Numbered from the stretch's first letter, positions 7,997-18,214 are shown. The stretch is DNA of 64,000 nt from Cedecea sp000277545 (GCA_050847315.1 CP193791.1), one strand, 5' to 3'. Notes: generated by a model not told the origin, from the letters alone. Numbers and translations are program-made.

Positions 7997-8416
7997 TCAC
8001 GGGTGGTACTCGAACCAGCTTTCAAGAATAATCACCGCAGAAGCGGAGTCGATGCTGCCTTTGTTGAGGGCGCGGAAACCACCGTGTTCGAATAACCCGG
8101 CGCGGGCTTCGACGGTGCTCAGCCGCTCGTCCTGCAGGGAGACTTTCACTCCAAAGCGGCCGTGCAGGCGGTTCGCAAACTTGCGGGCTCTCGCCGTCAG
8201 GGGTTGTTCGGTGCCATCCATATTCAGCGGCAGGCCGACAACGACTTCTTCCGGCTGCCACTCTTTCAGGATTTTTTCTACCGCATTCCAGTCCGGAGTG
8301 CCGTCCTGCGCCTTGAGCGCGGTTAACGGGCGCGCAGTGCCGGTAATGCGCTGGCCGATGGCGACGCCGATACTTTTGGTGCCGAAGTCAAAAGCCATTA
8401 AAGTTCCACTGCTCAT
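7997..8416 (-). CDS. ruvX: Holliday junction resolvase-like / pre-16S rRNA nuclease RuvX (YqgF)
   Basis: An RNase H-fold nuclease of 139 residues. In E. coli it is essential and linked to 16S rRNA 5'-end processing; a Holliday junction role has also been proposed. Catalytic-site motifs visible are MAFDFGTKSIGVAIG (first Asp), IVVGLPLNMDGTEQ-like VVGLPLNMDG, DERLSTVEA and SASAVIILES near the C-terminus. Its ATG overlaps the yqgE stop (TGATG), so the two are coupled. Confidence 0.95.
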   Translation of the reverse strand: MSSGTLMAFDFGTKSIGVAIGQRITGTARPLTALKAQDGTPDWNAVEKILKEWQPEEVVVGLPLNMDGTEQPLTARARKFANRLHGRFGVKVSLQDERLSTVEARAGLFEHGGFRALNKGSIDSASAVIILESWFEYHP

Positions 8417-8979
8417 CAGGCGTGCCCCGCTTCGCTTGGCATGGTGTGGATATCGATACCAATCAGACGGGCGGCCTCGCGCCAGCGCTCTGAAATGGGC
8501 GTATGGAACAAGATCTCAGGCGAAGCAGGAGCCGTCAGCCATGAGTTTTCCATGATCTCCTGCTCAAGCTGCCCCTTTTCCCAGGAAGCGTAGCCGAGGG
8601 CAACAATCACCTCTTTCGGCTGTTTGGCCGTGCCTAACGTTTCCAGCACATCACGGGAAGTTGTAATCACCGTGTCGTCGGAGATGCGAATGCTTGAGCC
8701 GAAGTTGTCCGGCGGTGAGTGCAGAATAAACCCGCGATCTTCCGCCAGCGGGCCGCCGATAAATACGGGTTTATCCAGTCGAATCGTAGCGTCGCGCGGG
8801 TCTGGTTCTATTTTTAGCTTTTCGAGAACGCCATCCACCTGCAGGTTTTCCAGCGGTTTATTGATGATAATGCCCATCGCGCCTTCATCGTTGTATTCAC
8901 AGATATAAACTACGGAGCGCTTAAATAAAGGGTCCTGGAGAGCCGGCATGGCAATAAGAAAGTGATGCTGTAAATTCAT
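8416..8979 (-). CDS. yqgE: UPF0301/DUF179 family protein YqgE
   Basis: A 187-residue cytoplasmic protein of unknown function, present in most proteobacteria and nearly always beside ruvX. Conserved features are the opening LQHHFLIAMPAL, VYICEYNDEGAMGIIINKP and VALGYASWEKGQLEQEI. The ATG at 8979 starts the yqgE-ruvX pair. Upstream lies a 147-nt gap with two hairpins before gshB. Confidence 0.94.
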   Translation of the reverse strand: MNLQHHFLIAMPALQDPLFKRSVVYICEYNDEGAMGIIINKPLENLQVDGVLEKLKIEPDPRDATIRLDKPVFIGGPLAEDRGFILHSPPDNFGSSIRISDDTVITTSRDVLETLGTAKQPKEVIVALGYASWEKGQLEQEIMENSWLTAPASPEILFHTPISERWREAARLIGIDIHTMPSEAGHA

Positions 8980-9057
8980 TGTCAGAGGTTCTGATCCCGG
9001 TTGATAAAAGCGGCAGTGGCTGCGCGAAGTGTGGCCAGCTTACCACTAATGAAGGAG

Positions 9058-9118
9058 GGCGGGCTACCCGCCGTGAATCGTGCCTTCGAAGGGGGAAGGC
9101 GGGTAACAGCTACCCGCC
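9058..9118. repeat. Paired GGCGGG...CCCGCC hairpins between yqgE and gshB
   Basis: Two related palindromes lie head to tail: GGCGGG CTA CCCGCC at 9058-9072, and GGCGGGTA (9098-9105) with TACCCGCC (9111-9118), loop ACAGC. The shared TACCCGCC word suggests duplication of one unit. The second could terminate gshB on the minus strand, but no clear T-tract follows, so a REP-like element is equally possible. Confidence 0.6.
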
Positions 9119-9126
9119 AGATGCGC

Positions 9127-10074
9127 TTAGTGAGCGAGGCGTTTTTCGATGGCGTCGAACAGCATCCCGGTGATCGACACAGGGAATTCAGCTTCGATTT
9201 CGCGGATGCAGGTTGGGCTGGTGACGTTAATCTCGGTCAGGCGATCGCCGATAATATCCAGACCAACAAAAATCAGCCCTTTGGCTTTCAGCGTAGGCCC
9301 AACGCGGCGGGCAATTTCCCAGTCGCTGTCGGTCAACGGACGTGGTTCACCACGGCCACCGGCGGCCAGGTTACCGCGGGTCTCACCACCCTGCGGAATA
9401 CGAGCCAGGCAGTAAGGTACCGGCTCGCCGTCGACCACCAGCACGCGTTTATCACCGTCTTTAATGGCAGGCAGGTAGTTCTGCGCCATGCAGTAGCGGG
9501 TACCCAGTTCGGTCAGCGTTTCGGCGATAACGCCGATGTTTGGGTCATCCTGTTTCACGCGGAAAATAGAGGCGCCACCCATACCGTCCAGCGGTTTCAT
9601 AATGATGTCGCCGTGCTGCTGCCAGAAGGCTTTCAGCTGAGCTTTGTTACGGGTGACCAGCGTTTCCGGCGTTAAGTCGGCAAACCAGGCGGTGAACAGC
9701 TTTTCGTTACAGTCGCGCAGGCTCTGCGGTTTGTTAACGATCAGCGTGCCTTTCTCTTCTGCGCGCTCAAGAATATAGGTCGCGTAGATAAATTCAGTGT
9801 CGAACGGCGGGTCTTTGCGCATCAGTACCACGTTCAGATCGGCCAGGGCGATATCTTGCTCGGTGCCAAACTCATACCACTTATCGTAGTTCTGCTCGAC
9901 GCTGAGCAGGCGCGTGCGGGCACGCGCTTCGCCGTTGTTCAGATACAGGTCGGCCATTTCCATGTAGTGCAGTTCGTAACCACGACGCTGCGCTTCCAGC
10001 AGCATGGCGAAGCTGGAGTCTTTTTTAATGTTGATGTGTGCGATGGGGTCCATCACGATGCCGAGCTTGATCAT
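9127..10074 (-). CDS. gshB: Glutathione synthetase
   Basis: Joins gamma-glutamylcysteine and glycine with ATP, the second step of glutathione synthesis. It is a 315-residue ATP-grasp enzyme, the E. coli length. The glycine-rich loop MKPLDGMGGASIF and the metal/ligand segment GLDIIGDRLTEINVTSPT are intact. Its ATG lies 12 nt downstream of the rsmE stop on the same strand, so rsmE-gshB is probably co-transcribed. Confidence 0.96.
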   Translation of the reverse strand: MIKLGIVMDPIAHINIKKDSSFAMLLEAQRRGYELHYMEMADLYLNNGEARARTRLLSVEQNYDKWYEFGTEQDIALADLNVVLMRKDPPFDTEFIYATYILERAEEKGTLIVNKPQSLRDCNEKLFTAWFADLTPETLVTRNKAQLKAFWQQHGDIIMKPLDGMGGASIFRVKQDDPNIGVIAETLTELGTRYCMAQNYLPAIKDGDKRVLVVDGEPVPYCLARIPQGGETRGNLAAGGRGEPRPLTDSDWEIARRVGPTLKAKGLIFVGLDIIGDRLTEINVTSPTCIREIEAEFPVSITGMLFDAIEKRLAH

Positions 10075-10086
10075 TGTTGTTCTCCT

Positions 10087-10818
10087 TTAGCCCAGGTCGC
10101 CAAAGCGCACCTGCAGTGCGGTGATGGCGGTGAGCGCGGTGGTCTCAGTACGCAGAACGCGCGGTCCCAACAGAATATCAGTAAATTGGTGCTCTGCGGT
10201 CATGGCAATCTCATCTGCAGACAGGCCGCCTTCCGGGCCAATCAGCAGGCGGACGCGCTCGACCGGCTGCGGCAGCGTGTTGATGCTGGCGCTGGCTCGC
10301 GGATGCAGATTGAGCTTCAGGGCGTCATCCTGCTCGGCGCACCAGGCGGCCAGGTCCATCGCCGGGCGAATGTCTGGCACCCGGTTGCGGCCGCATTGCT
10401 CACAGGCGGCAATCGCAATCTTTTGCCACTGCTGGCGTTTCTTGTTCAGCCTTTCCGCATCCAGTTTTACCCCGCAGCGCTCGGAAAACAATGGTGTAAT
10501 CTCGTTCACACCCAGCTCCACGGCTTTTTGAATGGTGAATTCCATCTTTTCGCCGCGGGACATGACCTGGCCGAGATGCAGCCAGAGCGGTGACTCACGG
10601 TCGTCCTCGTTGCCCGCCAGGATTTTAACGCGCACGCTTTTTTTATCCGCCTGCACGATTTCCGCGTCGAACACCTGATTGCTGCCGTCGAACAGCTGAA
10701 TAGCCTGGCCCGCGCTCATGCGCAGCACGCGTCCAACGTGGTTAGCCGCATCTTCGCTCAGGGCAACGTCCTGGCCAACGGAAAGATTTTCAGGATGGTG
10801 AATGCGGGGTATACGCAT
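10087..10818 (-). CDS. rsmE: 16S rRNA (uracil1498-N3)-methyltransferase
   Basis: Methylates U1498 of 16S rRNA, using SAM. It is a 243-residue SPOUT-family protein: an N-terminal PUA-like domain (RIPRIHHPENLSVGQ) and a C-terminal knotted domain with LLIGPEGGLSADEI and LGPRVLRTETTALTAI, which form the trefoil SAM site. It is directly upstream of gshB, as in E. coli. A short GC-rich hairpin (10868-10890) lies between it and endA. Confidence 0.96.
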   Translation of the reverse strand: MRIPRIHHPENLSVGQDVALSEDAANHVGRVLRMSAGQAIQLFDGSNQVFDAEIVQADKKSVRVKILAGNEDDRESPLWLHLGQVMSRGEKMEFTIQKAVELGVNEITPLFSERCGVKLDAERLNKKRQQWQKIAIAACEQCGRNRVPDIRPAMDLAAWCAEQDDALKLNLHPRASASINTLPQPVERVRLLIGPEGGLSADEIAMTAEHQFTDILLGPRVLRTETTALTAITALQVRFGDLG

Positions 10819-10963
10819 GAAGTGAGTTCCGGTTAGTTGCGCTGCAGGAATGGGCTCTTATCCTGACTCTATCCCAAAAAGGGAGAGGGGATTTTCGCCC
10901 CCTTGTTCTGTAGGTCGAGGGCGATATTCGTCACAGCAAATAAAGAATTGCCGCTAGTGTAGG

Positions 10964-11671
10964 TTAGCTGTTTCGCGCCTGGCAAGCCCGCAGCACATAT
11001 GGATTATGATTGCCCTGGACTTTCGCAATGCGCTCATCCCGCTCGCACTCCCAGGTGTTGACCGGATAGCGTTTATCCCAGGCCTGGAATAATTGAGTCT
11101 GCTGGCGAGAAAGCGACAGCTGGTATTGGTCGCGCATGTAGAAATAAGTGCGCGCAATTGCGCCTCGAGCGCGTTCCGGCGGCTCGGCCACTTTGTCCTT
11201 AAAATCAATTTTCATTGCGCACTGGCCGTATTGGCTTTCGCCGCCGTTCCATTGGCTGTACATGAAGTTATTTCTGTCGGCGTTAACCTCGCCCACGGCA
11301 GGCTGCAGGTTGTGCATATCGCTTTCTATTTTGCGGTATACAGGATCTTTGGCGCAGTTTTTACGTCCACCGTCTTGCCAGCACTGCAGCAGGTGGCCGA
11401 ACTGCCAGGCAGGCATGACGTGCTCCCATTCAATGCGGGTGGCCCGGTTTTCGTTCTTCCGCACTTTATAGCCACAGGACTCAAGGTCCGGGATACCCTT
11501 TTTACCCTGCCAACTAATTTTACAGCCGCAGTAGAAGTCGCCCGGAGCATCGGCGTTGACCTTGACGCCTGCGGTTTTTGCTTGTGCGAAGCTATTGATG
11601 CCGTTGCTGAAGGCGGGAAGTGAACTGAAGGCTGCAACGAATGCAACAGCCCAAGAAATTTTGCGAGACAT
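10964..11671 (-). CDS. endA: Periplasmic DNA endonuclease I
   Basis: A non-specific periplasmic endonuclease that cuts double-stranded DNA, 235 residues. A signal peptide is present (MSRKISWAVAFVAAFSSLPAFS). The endonuclease-1 domain shows RIEWEHVMPAW with its metal-binding His, then DMHNLQPAVGEVNADRNN. Several cysteines (YCGCK, ESCGYK, LQCWQDGGRKNC) fit an oxidised extracytoplasmic protein. Same strand as rsmE, 145 nt upstream, so it may have its own promoter. Confidence 0.95.
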   Translation of the reverse strand: MSRKISWAVAFVAAFSSLPAFSNGINSFAQAKTAGVKVNADAPGDFYCGCKISWQGKKGIPDLESCGYKVRKNENRATRIEWEHVMPAWQFGHLLQCWQDGGRKNCAKDPVYRKIESDMHNLQPAVGEVNADRNNFMYSQWNGGESQYGQCAMKIDFKDKVAEPPERARGAIARTYFYMRDQYQLSLSRQQTQLFQAWDKRYPVNTWECERDERIAKVQGNHNPYVLRACQARNS

Positions 11672-11763
11672 TTCCAGAATCCTTACTAAAACGTGCCCGC
11701 ACCCTACCTGATCGGATATCCAGTTTCAATCAGAGGCAGTGTAAAAATTCCAGAAATAAACGA

Positions 11764-12279
11764 TTAATTACATGGGGTTGTAACGTCTAGTTTTAATAAC
11801 TGGCCGCAATGAGTGCAGCGATATTCGGCTTCGCCGCGCAGCACCCGATTGTGGCGGCGCACGGTGAGCTGATGCTGCTGGCAAGGGCAGCGGTAGGGGA
11901 AGGTATTTTTGCGTACCGAATCGACTTCAAATTTATGCGTGCGGCGGGCCGGGACGCCGAGCACGGTTTCCATCATCCATTTCCATTCCTTGCCGTGGGG
12001 GGCGACGCGGCCAAAGTGCTTCCATACCAGCAGGTGAGCCAGCTCATGGGGGACAACTTCTGCGACAAAAGCCTGCTGATTTTCCATCAGCAGCACCGGA
12101 TTCAGGCGAATTTCGTTGCTTTCCAGCCAGGCAGTGCCGGCGGCGGTGCCGCGCTGCTGATAGACCACTTTGGGCTCAGGATAATGGGTGCCTAAATGCG
12201 CGTTGGCCTGCTGAAGTTTTTCACGCAGACAGCGCATAACGGCTTGCTGGAGAGCGATAGGGAGTCTGAGGGCTTTCAT
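11764..12279 (-). CDS. sprT: SprT family zinc metalloprotease-like protein
   Basis: 171 residues, slightly longer than the 165 of E. coli. The zincin motif HELAH occurs in VVPHELAHLLVWKHFG near residue 78, and the C-terminus has a zinc-ribbon-like pair of cysteine clusters (YRCPCQQHQ and YRCTHCGQ). The family is related to the SPRTN DNA-protein crosslink proteases. The bacterial function is not established; it was first named from a bolA-related screen. Confidence 0.93.
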   Translation of the reverse strand: MKALRLPIALQQAVMRCLREKLQQANAHLGTHYPEPKVVYQQRGTAAGTAWLESNEIRLNPVLLMENQQAFVAEVVPHELAHLLVWKHFGRVAPHGKEWKWMMETVLGVPARRTHKFEVDSVRKNTFPYRCPCQQHQLTVRRHNRVLRGEAEYRCTHCGQLLKLDVTTPCN

Positions 12280-12349
12280 ACCGGCAGAGAATAATGGGGC
12301 AGGAAGCGCGGTGCAAGCCCCTCCCGTTACCGGAAGGGGCTTTCAGGAC

Positions 12350-13744
12350 TCAGTTGTGTGCGCCGATTTCGCGTAATTTACGGCCTTTCATCAGGTTACG
12401 TTCGATGTGTTCCAGAGAGACATGTTTCGTCTCAGGAATAAGCCACAGCGTCAGGACGATAAAGAACAGGTTCAGCGCCGCATAAACCCAGAAGGTGTTA
12501 GCGTTGCCCAGCGTGTTCAGCATAGTCAGGAAGGTGGCGCCGACAATCATATTGGCAATCCAGTTGGTGGCGGTGGAGCAGGTGATGCCGAAATCGCGCC
12601 CTTTGAGCGGCTGGATTTCCGAACACAGCACCCAAATCAGCGGGCCAGCGCTCATGGCGAAGCCAACGATAAACATCAGCAGCATGGCAACCGCAAAGTA
12701 CTGCGCGCCCTGGGAATGGATGCCGACGTGTAGCATGGTGCCCAGCACGCCCATGCCGACGGCCATGACCAGGAAGCCGAGCACCAGCGTAGGTTTACGT
12801 CCCCAGCGGTCAACCAGACCGATAGCAATAAAGGTAGCCAGCACGTTAATCAGGCCCACGATCACGGTGCCCCACATTTGCTGCGTGGTATTCGCGAACC
12901 CGGCAATTTCGAAGATTTTTGGTGCGTAGTACATGATGACGTTCATGCCGGTGAACTGCTGCATGACCTGCAGCAATACGCCAAGAAAGACCGCCCGGCG
13001 GAAGTTCGAGTTGTCCTTAAACAGCGACCACCCGCTTTGCTTCACCTTCAGGCTTTCGCGGATTTCTTCCAGCTCACGTTTCGCCTCTGCGCTGGTATCG
13101 CGCAGGCGCAGCAGCACGCGTTCAGCATCGTGGAAGCGGCGCTTGGCGGCAAACCAGCGCGGACTGTCCGGCAGGAAGAACACGCCAACCAGCAGTAGCA
13201 GAGCGGGAAGGGTGATCACGCCCAGCATCCAGCGCCAGGATTCGGTGTAGCTGAAAGCTGTATCGGAGAGATAAGCGCCCAGAATACCGATGGTGATCAT
13301 CAGTTGGTACATGGAGATCATGCTGCCACGGATCTTCTCCGGCGCAATTTCTGACAGGTAAAGCGGGGCGGTGTAGGAAGCGACGCCAACGGCCAGGCCC
13401 AGCAGGACACGAGACACGATCAACACTTCAACGTTGGGCGCAAAGGCCGAGAACAGGGAACCGAGCACAAACAGCACGGCACCTATCATCAGGCTGTATT
13501 TTCTCCCCAGTTTGAAAGAGAGCCAGCCGCTGCCGATGGCCCCGACGGCTGCCCCGAACATCATCGAACTCACCACCCATTCCTGGGTGTGGGAGGTGAT
13601 GGCGAAGTCTTTAGCGATAAACGGCAGCGCACCGGCAATCACCCCAATGTCCAGGCCGAACAGCAGGCCGGCGAGCGCGGCGAGGAAGCAGACAAAAAAG
13701 GTCATGCTTTTGTTGGAGCGCCCGGTTTTTTTATTGTCAGGCAT
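12350..13744 (-). CDS. galP: Galactose/proton symporter GalP
   Basis: A 12-helix MFS sugar porter that imports galactose and glucose with protons. 464 residues, as in E. coli. Family signatures are present: FKLGRK after helix 2, PDSPRWF after helix 6, DRWGRKPT in the second half and PETKHVSLEHIE at the C-terminus. I chose ATG 13744 (MPDNKKTGRSN) over 13756 because of the conserved N-terminus. The upstream region carries a perfect CRP half-site pair and two gal operators, so GalR/GalS repression and catabolite activation are likely. Convergent neighbour sprT; metK lies upstream on the same strand. Confidence 0.97.
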   Translation of the reverse strand: MPDNKKTGRSNKSMTFFVCFLAALAGLLFGLDIGVIAGALPFIAKDFAITSHTQEWVVSSMMFGAAVGAIGSGWLSFKLGRKYSLMIGAVLFVLGSLFSAFAPNVEVLIVSRVLLGLAVGVASYTAPLYLSEIAPEKIRGSMISMYQLMITIGILGAYLSDTAFSYTESWRWMLGVITLPALLLLVGVFFLPDSPRWFAAKRRFHDAERVLLRLRDTSAEAKRELEEIRESLKVKQSGWSLFKDNSNFRRAVFLGVLLQVMQQFTGMNVIMYYAPKIFEIAGFANTTQQMWGTVIVGLINVLATFIAIGLVDRWGRKPTLVLGFLVMAVGMGVLGTMLHVGIHSQGAQYFAVAMLLMFIVGFAMSAGPLIWVLCSEIQPLKGRDFGITCSTATNWIANMIVGATFLTMLNTLGNANTFWVYAALNLFFIVLTLWLIPETKHVSLEHIERNLMKGRKLREIGAHN

Positions 13745-13811
13745 ATCGCCCTCCACGTGGATTTTTTCGGATTTGACGTTTTTAAGGGTAGGGCAGTAAA
13801 CGGCGGAAGTG

Positions 13812-13827
13812 TGTGATGATAATCACA
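13812..13827. promoter_or_regulatory. CRP-binding site of galP
   Basis: TGTGA-TGATAA-TCACA at 13812-13827 matches the CRP consensus core exactly on both arms. It is 68 bp upstream of the galP ATG and directly beside the proximal gal operator. Confidence 0.82.
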
Positions 13828-13830
13828 GTG

Positions 13831-13846
13831 ATGTAATCGTTTACAC
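13831..13846. promoter_or_regulatory. Proximal GalR/GalS operator of galP
   Basis: ATGTAATCGTTTACAC matches the gal operator consensus GTGNAANCGNTTNCAC at every fixed position but the first. On the galP strand it reads GTGTAAACGATTACAT. It lies four bases from the CRP site. Confidence 0.8.
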
Positions 13847-14013
13847 TAGAGGTCTAAATTGAGAGGAAACTTAATGTTGATAAGACAGGGAATTTACGGC
13901 TAATAAAATCCGCCCTGCGGTTAAAAATCGGTGTTTGATGAGCTGTTATGTAACAAATGATGTGCCTGAACGCACATATGAATAAAAGTGGCAATAAAGG
14001 CTATTCCTGTTAT

Positions 14014-14029
14014 GTGTAATCGGTTTCAA
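14014..14029. promoter_or_regulatory. Distal GalR/GalS operator-like site
   Basis: GTGTAATCGGTTTCAA matches the gal operator consensus except for its last base. Its centre is 183 bp from that of the proximal operator, a spacing that would allow a DNA loop as in the gal operon. The 13745-14093 gap otherwise shows no gene. Confidence 0.62.
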
Positions 14030-14090
14030 ATTGTTGCCGGTGATAGCAGGGAGCCAGGAGAAGAGAAATCTGTAGGTACAGAACCAAAAA

Positions 14091-14117
14091 GCAAAAGGCC
14101 AGCATAAGCTGGCCTTT
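14091..14117 (-). terminator. metK terminator
   Basis: On the minus strand: AAAGGCCAGC, loop TTAT, GCTGGCCTTT, then TTGCTTTTT. The stem occupies 14094-14103 and 14108-14117, just beyond the metK stop at 14139. Confidence 0.87.
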
Positions 14118-14138
14118 AAAGTACAAAGCGGTGGCGGG

Positions 14139-15293
14139 TTATTTCAGGCCAGCGGCTTCACGCAGCAGTGCGGCTTTGTCGGTTTTTTCCCATGGGAAAT
14201 GTTCGCGACCAAAGTGACCGTATGCGGCGGTTTCTTTGTAGATCGGATGCAGCAGATCCAGCATCTGAATCAGGCCGTATGGACGCAGGTCGAAGAACTC
14301 GCGTACCAGCAGGGTCAGCTGCTCGGTAGAGATTTTCTCGGTACCGAAGGTTTCCACCATGATGGAAGTAGGTTCTGCCACGCCGATAGCGTAAGAAACC
14401 TGAATTTCGCAGCGGTCAGCCAGGCCAGCGGCGACGATGTTTTTCGCGACATAACGCGCAGCATAGGCAGCAGAACGGTCAACTTTAGACGGATCTTTAC
14501 CTGAGAATGCGCCGCCACCGTGACGAGCCATACCGCCGTAGGTATCAACGATGATTTTACGCCCGGTCAGACCGCAGTCACCCATTGGGCCACCGATAAC
14601 AAAACGGCCAGTTGGGTTGATGTGGTATTTGGTGGAGGCGTTCAGCCACTCGCCCGGCAGAACTGGTTTGATGATCTCTTCCATCACCGCTTCCTGCAGG
14701 TCTTTCAGCGCGATGTCTTCAGAGTGCTGAGTGGACAACACAACCGCATCAATACCGACGATTTTACCGTCGTCGTACTGGAAGGTGATCTGGCTTTTCG
14801 CGTCCGGGCGCAGCCACGGCAGGGTGCCGTTTTTGCGCACTTCAGCCTGACGTTGCACCAGACGGTGGGCGTAGGTGATTGGCGCTGGCATCAGCACGTC
14901 GGTTTCGTTGGTCGCATAGCCAAACATCAGGCCCTGATCGCCCGCACCCTGTTCCAGCGGATCGGTACGGTCAACGCCCTGATTGATGTCCGGGGATTGT
15001 TTACCAATCGCGCTCAGAACAGCGCAGGAGTTGGCGTCAAAGCCCATATCTGAATGCACATAGCCGATTTCACGCACGGTTTTGCGGGTGATTTCTTCGA
15101 TATCAACCCACGCGCTGGTGGTGATTTCGCCGCCAACCAGAACCATACCGGTTTTGACGTAGGTCTCACAGGCTACGCGTGCTTTCGGATCCTGCTCGAG
15201 GATCGCGTCAAGGACGGCGTCGGAGATTTGGTCAGCGATTTTATCAGGATGCCCTTCAGATACAGACTCGGACGTAAAGAGGTGTTTAGCCAT
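14139..15293 (-). CDS. metK: S-adenosylmethionine synthetase
   Basis: Makes SAM from methionine and ATP; essential. The 384-residue length equals the E. coli enzyme. Signatures: EGHPDKIADQISDAVLD near the N-terminus (His and Asp of the active site), GAGDQGLMFGYA, and GGGAFSGKDPSKVDRSAAY (the phosphate-binding loop). It is transcribed away from the speA leader. A promoter with an operator-like palindrome lies about 130 nt upstream. Confidence 0.97.
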   Translation of the reverse strand: MAKHLFTSESVSEGHPDKIADQISDAVLDAILEQDPKARVACETYVKTGMVLVGGEITTSAWVDIEEITRKTVREIGYVHSDMGFDANSCAVLSAIGKQSPDINQGVDRTDPLEQGAGDQGLMFGYATNETDVLMPAPITYAHRLVQRQAEVRKNGTLPWLRPDAKSQITFQYDDGKIVGIDAVVLSTQHSEDIALKDLQEAVMEEIIKPVLPGEWLNASTKYHINPTGRFVIGGPMGDCGLTGRKIIVDTYGGMARHGGGAFSGKDPSKVDRSAAYAARYVAKNIVAAGLADRCEIQVSYAIGVAEPTSIMVETFGTEKISTEQLTLLVREFFDLRPYGLIQMLDLLHPIYKETAAYGHFGREHFPWEKTDKAALLREAAGLK

Positions 15294-15418
15294 ATTTTCT
15301 TCACCCTAAGAGGATTTATTTAGTTCAGGCTGCTGCTCTACGCCACAGCGGTGGCGAGATAGACCAACCCGGGAACTTATTGCCACAGATTGAAAAACAG
15401 GCAGTCTAACAGTTAATC

Positions 15419-15439
15419 AGTATAGATGGATTAACATCT
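15419..15439 (-). promoter_or_regulatory. Candidate metK promoter with MetJ-box-like palindrome
   Basis: On the minus strand a -10 element TATACT occupies 15424-15419, with no good -35, directly preceded by the palindromic AGATGTTAATCCATCT (15439-15424). This has the AGAnG...CnTCT form of two tandem met boxes (consensus AGACGTCT) but matches each only partly. MetJ control of metK is established in E. coli; the exact site here is an inference. Confidence 0.4.
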
Positions 15440-15560
15440 GGACGGCCATTTTAGATTAGACAATCGGCAGATAGCCAGAATTTTTTAGGGTAACGGCAAC
15501 ATGTGATAAATCTTGAGTGGAAAGTGGAGCTGACACTGCTGGCAATTTACACATTTTGTT
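15440..15560. other. Remainder of the metK-speA intergenic region
   Basis: The gap between metK and the first speA-leader promoter. I see no reading frame with a ribosome-binding site and no RNA gene here. It is AT-rich and contains GGATAGCC-like and short A/T tracts only. Confidence 0.5.
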
Positions 15561-15589
15561 TTGCTTTTTACCCCTTATATGGGTATAAA
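15561..15589 (+). promoter_or_regulatory. Predicted sigma-70 promoter for the speA leader transcript
   Basis: TTGCTT (15561-15566), 17-nt spacer, TATAAA (15584-15589), followed by a strikingly G+C-rich start region GCGGCGCGCGCGGC. Such a discriminator is typical of stringently controlled promoters. Transcription from here would give a leader of about 520 nt before speA. Confidence 0.6.
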
Positions 15590-15738
15590 GCGGCGCGCGC
15601 GGCTTAATCAAAAGCACACGATTCGTGTTGCCCACTTCCAGCCGGGTTGAGCAATTATTTAGAGCCTGTCAGGTACAGTGTTCGCAGCTTTGGCTTGTCG
15701 CATACATATTCAACGTATGCGTGGAGGTGATACAAGTA

Positions 15739-15876
15739 ATGAACCGCCGTCATTCATATAACCCAGCACGCCGTTCTGGCGCGCGTATGCTCCTCGCAGC
15801 CTGCATCTCATGTTTTCAAACTTGCCGATGTTTTACCCATCTCGGCGCTTCTCAGGATCCCCGGGCCGGTCTGTAA
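15739..15876 (+). CDS. Putative arginine-rich leader peptide upstream of yqgB-speA
   Basis: A 45-codon frame starting at ATG 15739 with a near-perfect Shine-Dalgarno GGAGGTGAT at 15723-15731. It has seven arginine codons: two adjacent pairs at residues 3-4 and 11-12, one at 16, and two later. Its start is preceded by a small hairpin (GCATAC 15700-15705 with GTATGC 15715-15720). It lies 240 nt upstream of speA, whose product decarboxylates arginine. A terminator-like hairpin follows at 15903. I infer a regulatory leader peptide, comparable in principle to the ornithine-sensing SpeFL; I do not recognise a named gene. No homology evidence is available here. Confidence 0.55.
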   Translation: MNRRHSYNPARRSGARMLLAACISCFQTCRCFTHLGASQDPRAGL

Positions 15877-15893
15877 TCCGCCGTGGTAACTGA

Positions 15894-15923
15894 ACAAGGG
15901 CGCTCTTGTATTACAAGAGTTTT
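15894..15923 (+). promoter_or_regulatory. Terminator-like hairpin with competing pairing in the speA leader
   Basis: CTCTTGT (15903-15909), loop ATT, ACAAGAG (15913-15919), then TTTTCT. An upstream ACAAG at 15894-15898 can pair instead with CTTGT at 15905-15909, which would break the hairpin. The placement 26 nt after the arginine-rich frame and before yqgB-speA fits an attenuator. Confidence 0.45.
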
Positions 15924-15977
15924 CTCGTGGTTTCGCCGTCCTGTCATACAGGGTTCGGATACGTGTTTTACAATGAT

Positions 15978-16116
15978 ATGAAAATGAAACCGGTCGCACA
16001 GCCTGGCTGTCAGCGTCTTGTGCTGTCAATGCGCGCTGTTAATGGGTTGTTATTGCAGGATACCCCTGCGATAGTAGTCAACTGTTTTGCACAATCGACA
16101 AAATTTGAGGTTCGCC

Positions 16117-16124
<8 letters not shown>
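15978..16124 (+). CDS. yqgB: YqgB family small protein
   Basis: A 48-residue protein resembling E. coli YqgB (43 residues): the start MKMKPVAQ and the segment AIVVNCF are shared. In E. coli this gene also lies directly upstream of speA; an acid-stress role has been suggested for the Salmonella protein, but the function is unknown. Its stop at 16122-16124 overlaps the first codons of speA by 8 nt, so its translation may affect speA. The start could be ATG 15978 or ATG 15984. Confidence 0.72.
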
Positions 16125-18093
<1,969 letters not shown>

Positions 18094-18103
18094 GCTATCG
18101 CTT

Positions 18104-18128
18104 CCCCTCTCCTCTTCAGGGAGAGGGG
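18104..18128. repeat. GC-rich hairpin after speA
   Basis: CCCCTCTCC (18104-18112), loop TCTTCA, GGAGAGGGG (18120-18128). It is of the same sequence class as the repeats near 2750 and 2863 but lacks the flanking CCCTCACCC box, and no T-tract follows. Confidence 0.6.
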
Positions 18129-18214
18129 CAAAGAGCGAGCAATAGCCTATACTCTCTTGAACCTGTATGAATTAGCGGCGATAATCCGCGCAATAAATAG
18201 TAGTCACCCAATCC

